In this document: in pieces, positions 49,224-57,194 of the stretch
Numbering within the stretch: position 1 is the stretch's first letter
Layout: each line of letters starts with the position of its first letter
From: Streptosporangiaceae bacterium
GTDB lineage: Bacteria > Actinomycetota > Actinomycetes > Streptosporangiales > Streptosporangiaceae
DNA length: 57,194 nucleotides
NCBI GenBank assembly: GCA_025964715.1
Contig: JAOPYH010000377.1
Span: 1 to 57,194 of the forward strand
Direction of reading: 5' to 3'
Notes under the pieces: model-generated
What the model saw: the letters and a program-made list of their open reading frames with translations, nothing else
The model's database searches: none
What the model was told of the DNA's origin: nothing
Program-made: the position numbers and the translations under genes

Positions 49224-50768
49224 TCAGTCATAGGTCGCCTCGACATGCCACTCGCCGCCTTCCACGGTCAGCAGGTAGGCGGTGCCGGCGGTGACGATCT
49301 GGAAGCGGGCCCGGCGGCGGGACCGCTCGGGGTCCCACCAGTACTCGGTGGCCGGCCACGGGCCGGTCCACGCCGTCACCGGCACCGGTGGCCGGCCCTC
49401 GACCGACAGGTGTGCGGGCGGCCCGGACACCTCGCTGCGGGCGGAGACGGTGACCAGGGCGCCGCGCGCGTCAGTGACCTCTGCCGGCAACGGCTCGGGG
49501 TGTACGGTCGCGGGCGCCGGTAGGGGGAGCCGCCCAGGCCAGGGCCCCTGCTCCGGCCGCTCCGGCGGGAGATCGCCGAGGGGGACCCGGACGACCTGTT
49601 CACCCGGTCCACGCCCCCCGGCCGGCATCGGCTGGGTGATCGCGTGGTGGCCCAGCATCGCCTGGATCCGGGCCGCCGCCCGCGCGACCTGGTCGGCCAT
49701 GCCGGTCTGCCCCCACAGGGCCTGCTGCCGGCCCTCGTCCGGGACGAGCTGGTCCGGGTGCAGCCGCAGGCGGCTGATCCCGCCGGTGCCTTCCCCGCTG
49801 ACATCGCCGGGGCCGGCGTCCTCGGGTTGCCAGGCCGCCAGCTGCCAGCGGACCCGCTCGGCCACCGCGAGCGAGGACAGGGCGCCGTCATGGCGCCACA
49901 ACCGGGCCATCTCCCGGCCGTCGTCCCAGGTCACCTCGATGCTCAGCCGCACGCACGCCAGCCCGGCGGCGGCCATCCCCGTGTGCAGTTCGTCGGCGAG
50001 GGACTTGGCGGCGAAGACGACGCGATCGGCCCGGTCGGCGGGCGGGTCGAACGCGGTGCTCACCGACAGGTCCGCCCGCCCCGGCTGCGGCGAGACCGGT
50101 CGCGGCTCCAGTCCCCGGGCCAGCCGATGGGCGATCCTGCCGTCCGTGCCGAATCGCTCCGCTACGCGCTCGCCGGGCAGTGCCGCGAACGCGCCGAGCG
50201 TGCGGATGCCGAGCCGGTCCAGCAGGTCGGCCAGGTCGGGACGGTCCAGCACCACCACCGGATAGGCGGCCAGGAACTCCGCCGAGCCGCCGGCCGGCAC
50301 GATCGATCCGCCCTCGGGGGTACGGGCGGCCAGCTCGGCGGCGAACAACCCGTCGGCGATGCCCGCCCCGCAGTCGAAGCCGAGCTCCACCACGGTGTCC
50401 TGGATCAGGATCCGCAGCGCCTCCTCGCTCCCGTGGTAGCGGGCGGCCCCACGGGCGGGCAGGGCGCACATGCCCGGCCGGACGACCTCGACCCATGGCG
50501 TGACCTCGGCGATGGCGGCCGCCACCCGCTCGAACAGGCGCCCCTCGGCGTCGGGATCGCGCTCGTGGACGGCTAACTCGGGCGCGTGACGCTGGGCGTC
50601 CCGGAGCCGCTGTCCCCGGCGCACGCCGGCCTCCCGGGCCGCCGCCGTACACGCGGTCACCCGGCCCTGGACCACGACGGCCCCCGGTGCTGTGGCGTCC
50701 ACCCCCACCGCGGTCACCGGCCAGTCCGGGCACCACGCGACCAATGTCCTGTTCTCCGGCGCGCTCAC
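49224..50768 (-). CDS. imuB: ImuB, catalytically inactive Y-family polymerase homologue
   Basis: A 514-residue protein from GTG 50768. VAWCPDWPVTAVG replaces the first catalytic Asp of Y-family polymerases, and VVRPGMCALPARGAARYHGS has no acidic pair where Pol IV has DE, so it should not polymerise. QQALWG at residues 348-353 resembles the clamp-binding QLPLWG of mycobacterial ImuB, at about the same position. It acts as the hub linking DnaE2, ImuA' and the beta clamp. GTG overlaps the imuA' stop (GTGA). The long upstream extension in the same frame is antisense noise. Confidence 0.88.
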   Translation of the reverse strand: MSAPENRTLVAWCPDWPVTAVGVDATAPGAVVVQGRVTACTAAAREAGVRRGQRLRDAQRHAPELAVHERDPDAEGRLFERVAAAIAEVTPWVEVVRPGMCALPARGAARYHGSEEALRILIQDTVVELGFDCGAGIADGLFAAELAARTPEGGSIVPAGGSAEFLAAYPVVVLDRPDLADLLDRLGIRTLGAFAALPGERVAERFGTDGRIAHRLARGLEPRPVSPQPGRADLSVSTAFDPPADRADRVVFAAKSLADELHTGMAAAGLACVRLSIEVTWDDGREMARLWRHDGALSSLAVAERVRWQLAAWQPEDAGPGDVSGEGTGGISRLRLHPDQLVPDEGRQQALWGQTGMADQVARAAARIQAMLGHHAITQPMPAGGRGPGEQVVRVPLGDLPPERPEQGPWPGRLPLPAPATVHPEPLPAEVTDARGALVTVSARSEVSGPPAHLSVEGRPPVPVTAWTGPWPATEYWWDPERSRRRARFQIVTAGTAYLLTVEGGEWHVEATYD

Positions 50769-51493
50769 GTGGCCACCGCCATGACCGGCCGCAGGGTCTC
50801 GGGCGCCGTGGTCTCCAGCTCGGAGCCGGCCACCGCGGTGACGGTGCCGTTGTGATCGGGCAGCCACACCCAGGCCCGGCGCCCGGGGCCCGCGGCGCCG
50901 CGTCCCTCGGCGTGGACTAAGGCACGACGGCCGCGCAGGTGACCGTGGCCGTCGCCCACGCCGGCCCACGACGCCTCGCCGGCCCGCAACCGCAGCTGCG
51001 CGCCCTCCCAGGCTCCGGCGGCCACGAGCACGGAGCCGTGCCGCCGGGCCAGCGCGGTGAGCCGCCGCACCACCGTGGGGCTCGGCGGGCCGTCCGGCCG
51101 CAGCAGCACGACCTCGACCCCCTCGAGCAGCGCCGCCACGACCTCGGGCCACCGGTGCCCGGGCTCGTCCACCAGCACCAGCCGCGCCGGATCGACGCCC
51201 ATCCCCACGGCGGCCGCGACGCCCAGCTCCGGCACCCCCACGGCCGCGCACCAGCCGCCGGCCGAGGAGGCCCCCGCCATCAGCGCCAGCCCCAGCGAAC
51301 CCGCCGCAAGGCCGGCCACGGAGACGACCGAGCCGCGGCGCAGCCCGGCGCCGAGCACCGGCTCCAGCGCGCTGGGCACCGGCACCGGCGCGGCGTTCTT
51401 CGCGCCGGTCTCCGTCAGCGCCTTGCCGCTCAACAAGGCGTTGACCTGCGCCGACGTCTCCACAGGGATCCCCACGAAGATAGGGTCGAACAT
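50765..51493 (-). CDS. imuA': ImuA' (RecA-fold partner of ImuB/DnaE2)
   Basis: A 242-residue RecA-like protein with weak motifs: VLGAGLRRGSVVSVAGLAAGSLGLALMAGASSAGGWCAAVG, VDPARLVLVDEPGHRWPEVVAALLEGVEVVLL, and LTALARRHGSVLVAAGAWEGAQLRLR. It is the first gene of the mutasome operon. ATG 51493 lies inside an SOS box; TTGACT (a -35-like hexamer) lies just upstream, so the true start may be GTG at codon 7 or 11. Known homologues are SOS-induced and needed for DnaE2-dependent mutagenesis. Confidence 0.85.
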   Translation of the reverse strand: MFDPIFVGIPVETSAQVNALLSGKALTETGAKNAAPVPVPSALEPVLGAGLRRGSVVSVAGLAAGSLGLALMAGASSAGGWCAAVGVPELGVAAAVGMGVDPARLVLVDEPGHRWPEVVAALLEGVEVVLLRPDGPPSPTVVRRLTALARRHGSVLVAAGAWEGAQLRLRAGEASWAGVGDGHGHLRGRRALVHAEGRGAAGPGRRAWVWLPDHNGTVTAVAGSELETTAPETLRPVMAVAT

Positions 51494-51501
51494 CAGTTCG
51501 A
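51486..51501. promoter_or_regulatory. LexA-binding SOS box over the imuA' start
   Basis: TCGAAC-ATCA-GTTCGA is a perfect match to the actinobacterial/Gram-positive SOS box TCGAAC-N4-GTTCGA. It covers the annotated imuA' ATG. A lone half-site TCGAAC is at 51572-51577. Confidence 0.88.
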
Positions 51502-51948
51502 CAAAGTCAAGTCGACGTGTGGAGCCCCTCTCGGCGATGCCGCCGCGACGGCACCCGGCCCGAGATCGTTGATCTTCGAACGTGAGGCCGGTGGCTTTTT
51601 ATGTGGAATGTCTGAATTGCTGGCGCAGGTCCTGAACTTGACCCATTAAACACATAGAAGATTGTCAATCTGGGCTATAAGTGGCGATCTAGAATAATTC
51701 GGGCCTCTAAGTAAGAATTTCCTATGTCCACTATGGCCAAAAGGTCAAGTCGGGACATCTTGTGGTTTGTAGCGCATGTCCTACGGGGATTGCGTTACTG
51801 CAAGAACCGGCATGGAGTCAGGTTGTGAGCCCATTGGTGCGTGTACTGCCCGGTGTGATGGCCAGACGCCGTGCCAGGAGAACGACTCCGTTCCATAGAA
51901 ACTCGATTCCAGCCCGCACGGCTTGAATTCTCCAAGGAGGCAGTTTCA
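51502..51948. other. AT-richer intergenic region
   Basis: About 450 bp without a supported gene. From ~51590 to ~51800 it is clearly richer in A and T than the rest of the window. TTGACC (51639-51644) and the complementary GGTCAA near 51746-51751 are far apart; GTCAAGTCG occurs both near 51508 and near 51748. TATAAG and TAGAAT -10-like hexamers occur around 51674-51698, but I cannot pair them with a -35. It must contain the promoter of the small secreted peptide gene. Confidence 0.45.
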
Positions 51949-52212
51949 ATGAGAATTCCGAAGCATATGGCACTCGCCCTCTCCACCCTGGCTTTCGCGG
52001 GAGCGGCGGCCTTCTCCATGATTGCGACGGGGCCCGCCAGCGCCGCCAACGCGGCCACTGTCCAGGACCAAGGCTTTGAGGAGCATGGCATGGGCCATGG
52101 CATGCATGGCATGGGCCGCGAACGTGAAATGCAGGGCCCCGGTGAAGACTTCATCGTGGAAGAAGGCGACTTCTTCGTCAACGAGGAGGATGGGTCCAAC
52201 CGCGGAGGATAA
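51949..52212 (+). CDS. Small secreted Met/His/Gly-rich acidic peptide
   Basis: An 87-residue protein started at ATG 51949 after AAGGAGG. Residues 1-35 are a Sec signal (MRIPKHMALALSTLAFAG..., ending GPASAANAA). The mature ~50 residues have two parts: EEHGMGHGMHGMGRERE, rich in Met, His and Gly, and a strongly acidic end EDFIVEEGDFFVNEEDGSNRGG. There is no cysteine. Met/His repeats suggest copper or other soft-metal binding, but I do not know this family. It stands alone, with a strong terminator behind it. Confidence 0.72.
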   Translation: MRIPKHMALALSTLAFAGAAAFSMIATGPASAANAATVQDQGFEEHGMGHGMHGMGREREMQGPGEDFIVEEGDFFVNEEDGSNRGG

Positions 52213-52281
52213 CAACGCCGGTCCGAGCAACAGCCGGGCGGCGGTGATCTGACCGCCGCCCGCACGGGCACACTGTGTGCC

Positions 52282-52320
52282 GACGAGGGTCCCCGCGTCT
52301 TTTCGTGCGGGACCCTCGTC
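52282..52320 (+). terminator. Strong terminator of the small secreted peptide gene
   Basis: GACGAGGGTCCC (52282-52293) pairs perfectly with GGGACCCTCGTC (52309-52320), a 12-bp stem with a 15-nt loop containing CTTTT. A smaller palindrome GGCACAC-T-GTGTGCC precedes it at 52267-52281. Confidence 0.8.
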
Positions 52321-52387
52321 CTGTCTCCTGGTGACCAGGAGGCCTCGAGTCCCTCCCGCCGACCCCGGCCGCCGGAATGGCGGCAGA

Positions 52388-53161
52388 ATGTCAGCCATGA
52401 CCGCACAGCAGCTGAGCCTGTTCGCCAGTGATGGGGTACGCATCGACGCCGACCACCTGCCGGGCGGCGACGCAGATGCGGACAGCCTCTGTGTGGTGCT
52501 TCTGCACGGTTTCACCTGTCACCGGCGACAGCCGATGCTCCGCCGGATCGCCACGGTGCTGAACCGTTCAGGGGGAGTGCTGTCGCTGGACTTCCGCGGA
52601 CACGGGCGGTCGGCGGGCCGGTCCACCGTCGGCGACCTCGAGGTGCTCGACGTCGACGCCGCCGTGGCGCACGCCCGCCGGCTCGGCTATGACCGGGTGG
52701 CCGTGCTGGGCTTCTCCATGGGCGGGGCCGTGGCCGTACGCCATGCCGCGCTGCACGGCGGGGTGGACGCCGTCGTCGCCGTCAGCGCACCCGCGCGGTG
52801 GTACTACCGGGGCACCCCCATGATGCGGCGGGTGCACTGGGCGATCGAGCGGCCCGCCGGTCGCCTCGCGGCACGGGTCGCCAGGCGTACGCGGATCGCG
52901 GCCACGGGCTGGGACCCGGTCCCCGCGGCGCCACACGAGCTGGTGGGCCGGATCGCTCCCACACCCCTGCTCCTGGTGCACGGCGACGCCGACCCGTTCT
53001 TCCCCCTCGAACATGCCGAGCAGCTGTACGGCGCGGCCCGGGAGCCGCGGGAGCTGTGGATCGAGCCCGGTTTCGGACATGCCGAGGCCGCGGCCACCCC
53101 GGTCCTCATCGGGCGGATCGGGGAGTGGATCGCCTCGGCGCGGCCGTCGCCGAGCCGGTGA
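52388..53161 (+). CDS. Alpha/beta hydrolase
   Basis: A 257-residue hydrolase. VVLLHGFTCHRRQPMLRRIATVL gives the oxyanion strand, LDFRGHGRS the next loop, AVLGFSMGGAVAV the nucleophile elbow (GFSMGG), and LLLVHGDADPFFPLEHAEQL and GFGHAEA carry Asp and His. All three catalytic residues are present. It starts at ATG 52388 or 52397; neither has a good ribosome site. Substrate unknown. Confidence 0.85.
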   Translation: MSAMTAQQLSLFASDGVRIDADHLPGGDADADSLCVVLLHGFTCHRRQPMLRRIATVLNRSGGVLSLDFRGHGRSAGRSTVGDLEVLDVDAAVAHARRLGYDRVAVLGFSMGGAVAVRHAALHGGVDAVVAVSAPARWYYRGTPMMRRVHWAIERPAGRLAARVARRTRIAATGWDPVPAAPHELVGRIAPTPLLLVHGDADPFFPLEHAEQLYGAAREPRELWIEPGFGHAEAAATPVLIGRIGEWIASARPSPSR

Positions 53162-53300
53162 ACCGCCTGGTCAGGGCCCTGTAATCGAGAGCGCTCGGCC
53201 TCGGACGGCGCACGGGACCACGCAAGAAGCTCACCGGCCGCGCGAGGCAATCGGCAGAAACCGGCGGCGGCCCTACCGGCGGGAGCCGACAATAGAGGTC

Positions 53301-53699
53301 ATGCCAGGGAGTCACGACCTCTACGCCGCCGCCGCCTTGAACGAGGTGGACCGGCTTCGTGAGCTGCTCGCCCAGGGCGCCGACCCCAACGAGGCCGACG
53401 AAGACGGGTTCACCCCGTTGCATCTGGCCTGCCAGGAGTGGTCGGTCGACGCGGTGCGGGAGCTGATCGCCGCCGGGGCCGCCGTGGACGCGGCCACCGA
53501 GAGCGGCTACACGCCACTGCTCCTCGCAGCCTTCCGCGCGGCCGGGCGTGACGAGGTCATCGAGATGCTGCGGCTGGCCGGCGCCGACCTGCGGCACGCG
53601 GACGTGCACGGTCACACGCCGCTCGACATCGCCCGGCTGACCCGCGACTACAGCCTCGAGTGGAAACTCCTCTGCGAGGCCACGGAGGAGCGCAACTGA
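53301..53699 (+). CDS. Ankyrin-repeat protein
   Basis: A 132-residue protein made almost wholly of ankyrin repeats: DLYAAAALNEVDRLRELLAQGADPN, EADEDGFTPLHLACQEWSVDAVRELIAAGAAVD, AATESGYTPLLLAAFRAAGRDEVIEMLRLAGADL, HADVHGHTPLDIARLTRD. No signal peptide or catalytic domain. ATG 53301 follows AGAGG. Such proteins usually mediate protein-protein contacts; the partner is unknown. Confidence 0.85.
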   Translation: MPGSHDLYAAAALNEVDRLRELLAQGADPNEADEDGFTPLHLACQEWSVDAVRELIAAGAAVDAATESGYTPLLLAAFRAAGRDEVIEMLRLAGADLRHADVHGHTPLDIARLTRDYSLEWKLLCEATEERN

Positions 53700-53716
53700 G
53701 GTCGCGCGGCTCGGGG

Positions 53717-55009
53717 TCAGCCTCCGGCGGCGGGCACTGACGCCGGCGTGGCGTCGTCCGGTGCCGCCGCGCGCAGTGCCCGGACACGGCGCTCACGGGC
53801 CGGGCCGGCGAGCAGATGCCCGCCCGCGGCGAGCGCGCCCACTGCGCCGCAGATCGCCCAGTGCAGGTCACCGAGCCGCTGCAGGCCGACGCCGCCGAGC
53901 GCGGGCGCGATGAAGCCGGCGAGCGGGAAGGTCAGATAGAACACGCCCTGGTAGCGGCCCCGCAGTCCGGCCGGGGAGAGCTCGGCGATGATGGCGGCGT
54001 TGGGCGGGGCGGCGAGCATGGAGCCGGCCGTCCAGATCGTGGCGGCCCCGACGTACAGCGGGACGGCGTCGGCCAGGGCGACCAGCGCGAACCCGGCCGC
54101 CAGCAGCGCGTTGGCGACTGCGAGCACACCCGCCTTGCCGTGCGTGGTGATCAGCCTGGGGACGAAGAGCTGGCCCGCGACGATCAGTGCGCCCGCGTAC
54201 GCCATCAGCCCGCCGTACGCCGACGGCCCGAGGTGGTCGTGCTTCATCGCCAGCGGCAGGATCGTGGAGCTCTGCGTGGTCAGGACGGCCATCATGAGCG
54301 TCAGGCCCACGAAGACAAGGAAGATCCGGTCGGTGAGCGCGGTCCGCAGCCCGCGCCGCTCCGGCGCCGCGCCGGGCGGGGCGGCGCGCTTCGGCAGGGT
54401 CTCCGGCAGCCTGAAGAAGAAGACCAGGAATGTGGCGAACGTGGCGATCCCGTCGACGGCGAACAGCAGCGTGAAGCTCGCCTCGGCAAGCAGCCCGGCC
54501 AGCAGTGAGGCCGCCGCCGTGCCCAGGTTGAATGCCCAGAACTGAAGATTGAAGGCCCGGGTGCGATCCCGGCCCGGGACCACGTCCACGATCGCGGCCA
54601 CGAGCGCGGGGCCGGCCATGGCCTGCGCCGCTCCGAGCAGGCAGCTGATCGCCGCGATGGCCGGCAGCCACGAGACGAACGCCAGCGTGAGCATGAGCGC
54701 AGCCGCGGCGGCGTGGCAGGCCAGCAGCGTGCGCCGGCGGCCCCAGTGGTCGGCCAGCACGCCTCCGGCGAGTACGCCGGCGGCACCGCCGAGCCCGTTG
54801 AGCCCCACCACGGCCCCGGCCGTGGCCGGGTCGAGTCCGCGGGCCACCACGAGATAGAGCGACAGGAACAGGATCCCGAAGCCGCCGACCTTGTTGACCA
54901 GCATGCCGGTCCACAGATACCAGTACGTGCCCGGCAGGCCGCCGAGATTCGCACGCACCCATCCCCGCACGCGGGTCCATCTCGGTGTGTCAGTGAATCG
55001 ACGCCGCAC
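53717..55009 (-). CDS. MFS transporter
   Basis: A 430-residue 12-TM protein: YWYLWTGMLVNKVGGFGILFLSLYLVVARGLDPATAGAVVGLNGLGG opens it, and AGGVLADHWGRRRTLLACH is motif A. It resembles exporters of the DHA1 group. GTG 55009 lies 12 nt after the stop of the LLM gene upstream, so the two are probably cotranscribed. Substrate unknown. Confidence 0.87.
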   Translation of the reverse strand: MRRRFTDTPRWTRVRGWVRANLGGLPGTYWYLWTGMLVNKVGGFGILFLSLYLVVARGLDPATAGAVVGLNGLGGAAGVLAGGVLADHWGRRRTLLACHAAAAALMLTLAFVSWLPAIAAISCLLGAAQAMAGPALVAAIVDVVPGRDRTRAFNLQFWAFNLGTAAASLLAGLLAEASFTLLFAVDGIATFATFLVFFFRLPETLPKRAAPPGAAPERRGLRTALTDRIFLVFVGLTLMMAVLTTQSSTILPLAMKHDHLGPSAYGGLMAYAGALIVAGQLFVPRLITTHGKAGVLAVANALLAAGFALVALADAVPLYVGAATIWTAGSMLAAPPNAAIIAELSPAGLRGRYQGVFYLTFPLAGFIAPALGGVGLQRLGDLHWAICGAVGALAAGGHLLAGPARERRVRALRAAAPDDATPASVPAAGG

Positions 55010-55021
55010 CTCGGGGGCAGG

Positions 55022-55930
55022 TCAGGCGAGGAGGGACTTGAGGAAGGCGCGGGTGCGAGGGGCGTCCCGGCGCGAGAAGCCGCCCGCGACGAAGTCCGTC
55101 GCACCCGCCTGGGCCAGGGCCTCGACCTGCGCACCGACCGTGTCCTCGTCGCCGATGAGCGCGATGTCGGCGGGGCCCTCGGCCCCCTCGCGGTCCATCA
55201 TCGCCCGGTAGGAGGGAAGCCTCCCGTACATCTCGAAGACCCTGGCGGCCCGCTCCCGTGCGGCCTCGGCGTCGTCCGTCACGCACACCGGCAGGACGCA
55301 GATCACCCGCGGCGCCGGCCGGCCCGCGGCCTGCGCCGCCGCGGTGATGGTCGGCACGATGTGGTCGCGGACCGTCTTGGGCCCGGTCATCCACAGCACG
55401 GTCCCGTCGGTCCGCTCGCCCGCGATCCGCAGCATCTGCGGGCCCAGCGCCGCGAGCACCACGGGCACCCGCCGGCGGTTGCCGATCGTCAGCTCGATGT
55501 GGGCGTGGAGGGTCTCGCCGTCGAAGGACGCACGCTCTCCATCGAGCAGCGGCAGCAGGATCGAGAGGTACTCACTCACGTGCCGTACCGGCTTGTCGAA
55601 GCTGAGGCCGAACTGGTTCTCGATCATGACCTTGTGCGAGGGACCGATGCCGAGGGTCAGCCGGTCGCCGACGGCCAGCGCCGCGGTCCGCGCCTGCTGG
55701 GCCAGCGCGGCCGGATGGCGCGGATAGGTCGGCACCACCGCGGTGCCGAGCTCCATGCTCGCCGGCACCTGGCTGCCCGCCACGGCGAGCGCCGTCACAG
55801 CGTCGAGCCCGAAGATGTTGGACTTCCACGCGGAGGCGAAACCGTCGTCGGCCGCCAGCTGGATCTCGTCGCGGAGAACGGTGAGGGCGTCGGGCCCGGT
55901 CGGGTCGCTGAGTGACACTCCGATACGCAT
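55022..55930 (-). CDS. LLM-class F420-dependent oxidoreductase
   Basis: A 302-residue TIM-barrel of the luciferase-like monooxygenase class, F420 type: MRIGVSLSDPTGPDALTVLRDEIQLAADDGFASAWKSNIFGLDAVTALAVAG, ELGTAVVPTYPRHPAALAQQARTAA, LTLGIGPSHKVMIENQFGLSFDKPVRHVSEYL. GPSH and the length fit the F420 subgroup. It would reduce or oxidise a small molecule; the substrate is unknown. It opens a two-gene unit with the MFS transporter and diverges from the cobalamin riboswitch. Confidence 0.85.
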   Translation of the reverse strand: MRIGVSLSDPTGPDALTVLRDEIQLAADDGFASAWKSNIFGLDAVTALAVAGSQVPASMELGTAVVPTYPRHPAALAQQARTAALAVGDRLTLGIGPSHKVMIENQFGLSFDKPVRHVSEYLSILLPLLDGERASFDGETLHAHIELTIGNRRRVPVVLAALGPQMLRIAGERTDGTVLWMTGPKTVRDHIVPTITAAAQAAGRPAPRVICVLPVCVTDDAEAARERAARVFEMYGRLPSYRAMMDREGAEGPADIALIGDEDTVGAQVEALAQAGATDFVAGGFSRRDAPRTRAFLKSLLA

Positions 55931-56019
55931 GTGACCGACTCTAGCCAGTACGGGTTAAGGCCGTACTGCCGCTATTTCCGGGAATTGGCCGTAAAGGGGG
56001 AAATGCAGATCTACTGCTA

Positions 56020-56125
56020 GCCTGCTCCCTGCGTGTCCCGAAGCGAAGTGCCGGTGCGAGTCCGGCCGCTGTCCCGCAACTGTCATCCCCTCGTGGGTGA
56101 GCCAGGTCGCCTTCGGACGCGCCGA
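56020..56125 (+). promoter_or_regulatory. Cobalamin riboswitch aptamer
   Basis: The core GCCGGTGCGAGTCCGGC (P5/P6 region), then CTGTCCCGCAACTGT and GAGCCAGGTCGCC (B12-box side), are the conserved elements of the cobalamin riboswitch in the correct order. It lies ~75-180 nt before a BtuF-like lipoprotein gene, as expected for vitamin B12 uptake control. Edges are approximate. Confidence 0.85.
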
Positions 56126-56140
56126 CGATATCCGCCCTCG

Positions 56141-56180
56141 TGGGAAGGGCGATCCGTCCTGACGGGTCTCGCGCTTCCCA
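56141..56180 (+). terminator. Candidate expression-platform hairpin of the riboswitch
   Basis: TGGGAAG (56141-56147) pairs with CTTCCCA (56174-56180), enclosing CCGTC-CT-GACGG (56154-56165). It ends eight bases before the GGAGG ribosome site, so it could stop transcription or hide the start when cobalamin is bound. Confidence 0.5.
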
Positions 56181-56198
56181 GCGACCATGGAGGTCCCT

Positions 56199-57134
56199 GT
56201 GAGACCCGTAGGCGCTCTCTGCGCGACCATGGTGCTGGGTGTCATGACGCTGGTCGGCTGCGGCCAGCACGGCACTTCGAGCACCACCACGACCGGCAGT
56301 CCCGTCACCGTAGAGGCGGGCAACGGCAAGGTCACCATCCCCGGGACGCCCAAGCGGATCGTGGTGCTGTCCCCGACCGCGACCGAGGTCCTGTTCGCGA
56401 TCGGCGCCGGCCGGCAGGTCGTCGCGGTCGACGACCAGTCCGACCACCCGGCGAACGCCCCCAAGAGCAAGCTGTCGGGCTTCAAACCCAACTCCGAGGC
56501 CGTCATCGGCTACAAGCCCGACCTCGTGGTGCTGTCGAACGACATCGGCGGCATCGTCAAGGCCCTGGAGAAGGTCAAGATCCCCGTACTGCTGGAGCCG
56601 GCGGCGGCCGATCTCGACGAGGCCTATGACGAGATCTCCGACCTCGGCCGAGCCACCGGTCATGCCGGCGAGGCCGGCAGGCTGGCCGGCGACATGAAGC
56701 GGCAGATCGACGCCACCGTCAAGGCGACCCCTCCCGGAAAGGGCCTCACCTACTACCACGAGCTCAGCGACGACCTGCATTCGGTGACGTCGCGGACCTT
56801 CATCGGTCAGGTCTACGGGCTCTTCGGGATCCAGAACATCGCCGACCCGGCGGACAAACGCGGCGACGGCTATCCCCAGCTCTCACCGGAGTACGTCGTC
56901 AAGGCTGATCCGGACCTGATCTTCCTCGCCGACACCAAATGCTGCGGCCAGTCGCGCACGGCGGTGGAGAAGCGCTCCGGCTGGCGCGGTCTCACCGCGG
57001 TGCGCGGCGACGGCGTCGTCCCGCTCGACGACGATGTGGCCTCGCGGTGGGGTCCGCGGCTCGTCGACCTGGTCAAGGCGGTCGGCACGGCCGTGCAGAA
57101 GGCCGGGCGGCACAAGAGCCCGGCCCCGCGGTGA
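56199..57134 (+). CDS. BtuF-like ABC transporter substrate-binding lipoprotein (cobalamin/cobamide)
   Basis: A 311-residue lipoprotein from GTG 56199, five bases after GGAGG. Signal VRPVGALCATMVLGVMTLVGC with lipobox Cys. The mature part is a type III binding fold: VTIPGTPKRIVVLSPTATEVLFAIGAGRQVVAVDDQSDHPANAP and GYKPDLVVLSND. The helical linker and C-lobe (GWRGLTAVRGDGVVPLDDD) are complete. The upstream cobalamin riboswitch supports vitamin B12 or a precursor as ligand. The permease should follow downstream. Confidence 0.88.
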   Translation: MRPVGALCATMVLGVMTLVGCGQHGTSSTTTTGSPVTVEAGNGKVTIPGTPKRIVVLSPTATEVLFAIGAGRQVVAVDDQSDHPANAPKSKLSGFKPNSEAVIGYKPDLVVLSNDIGGIVKALEKVKIPVLLEPAAADLDEAYDEISDLGRATGHAGEAGRLAGDMKRQIDATVKATPPGKGLTYYHELSDDLHSVTSRTFIGQVYGLFGIQNIADPADKRGDGYPQLSPEYVVKADPDLIFLADTKCCGQSRTAVEKRSGWRGLTAVRGDGVVPLDDDVASRWGPRLVDLVKAVGTAVQKAGRHKSPAPR

Positions 57135-57144
57135 GCGGGCACCC

Positions 57145-57194
57145 GTGACCCGGACGAGGACCCGGCCCGCCCGGCCCGCGAGGCCCGGCCGCCC
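57145..57194 (+). CDS. Possible start of the partner ABC permease (cut by window end)
   Basis: GTG 57145 opens a frame VTRTRTRPARPARPGR that stays open to the window end. FecCD-type permeases often begin with an Arg-rich tail, and a permease gene is expected here after a BtuF gene. Only 16 codons are visible, so this rests on position. Confidence 0.35.
   Translation, partial: MTRTRTRPARPARPGR

Overview
The window reads as chromosomal DNA of a high-GC, spore-forming-type actinomycete, most likely in or near Streptosporangiales/Thermomonosporaceae. The basis is high GC with frequent GTG starts, GTGA/ATGA gene overlaps, two DUF397/XRE-DUF5753/HATPase modules, DUF574-type methyltransferase, F420-type oxidoreductases, a LAL regulator and an actinobacterial-type SOS box. 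The genus is inferred, not shown. I see no rRNA, tRNA or CRISPR array.

Region by region. 1-2.7 kb: 5' part of a secreted streptogrisin-like protease, then GPP34, a small ribbon-helix-helix protein and an SPFH gene broken by an amber codon. 2.7-5.4 kb: a ROK-family protein convergent with a 14-TM drug exporter, their stop codons sharing one perfect palindrome. 5.4-10.8 kb: a NitT/TauT-type ABC importer divergent from a CitA/CitB-like two-component system. 10.8-13 kb: GNAT, F420-type PPOX and Ppx/GppA proteins. 12.9-16.4 kb: a three-gene membrane redox operon (ferric-reductase-like cytochrome b, NuoF-ferredoxin fusion, membrane-anchored coiled-coil protein) in which the first and last genes start with a duplicated anchor module. 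16.8-18.2 kb: otsA. 18.2-20.9 kb: HATPase, DUF397, XRE-DUF5753 and a DUF574 methyltransferase. 21-27.4 kb: leucine/isovalerate catabolic operon (isovaleryl-CoA dehydrogenase, HMG-CoA lyase, both methylcrotonyl-CoA carboxylase subunits) divergent from its TetR-type regulator. 27.5-29 kb: a secreted M1 peptidase.

29.2-38.1 kb is the most distinctive block: a large LuxR-family (LAL) regulator followed by a second set of peptidoglycan-precursor genes, namely a MurG paralogue, an alanine-racemase homologue, a VanX-type D-Ala-D-Ala dipeptidase, a Ddl-type ligase and MurF. None of the usual dcw neighbours is present. The combination of dipeptide hydrolysis with renewed ligation, loading and glycosyl transfer suggests a dedicated route for remodelling cell-wall precursors.

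38-45.8 kb is accessory and decayed: a transposase remnant, hydrolase, Ddn-like protein, Ser/Thr kinase, MFS exporter, a second DUF397/XRE/HATPase module, and fragments of a third DUF397 gene and an ABC ATPase. 45.8-51.5 kb holds the mutasome operon imuA'-imuB-dnaE2 with a perfect TCGAAC-N4-GTTCGA SOS box over the imuA' start. 51.5-57.2 kb: a visibly AT-richer spacer, a small secreted Met/His/Gly-rich peptide gene with a strong terminator, an alpha/beta hydrolase, an ankyrin protein, an MFS transporter, an LLM oxidoreductase, and a cobalamin riboswitch in front of a BtuF-like lipoprotein gene cut off near the window end.
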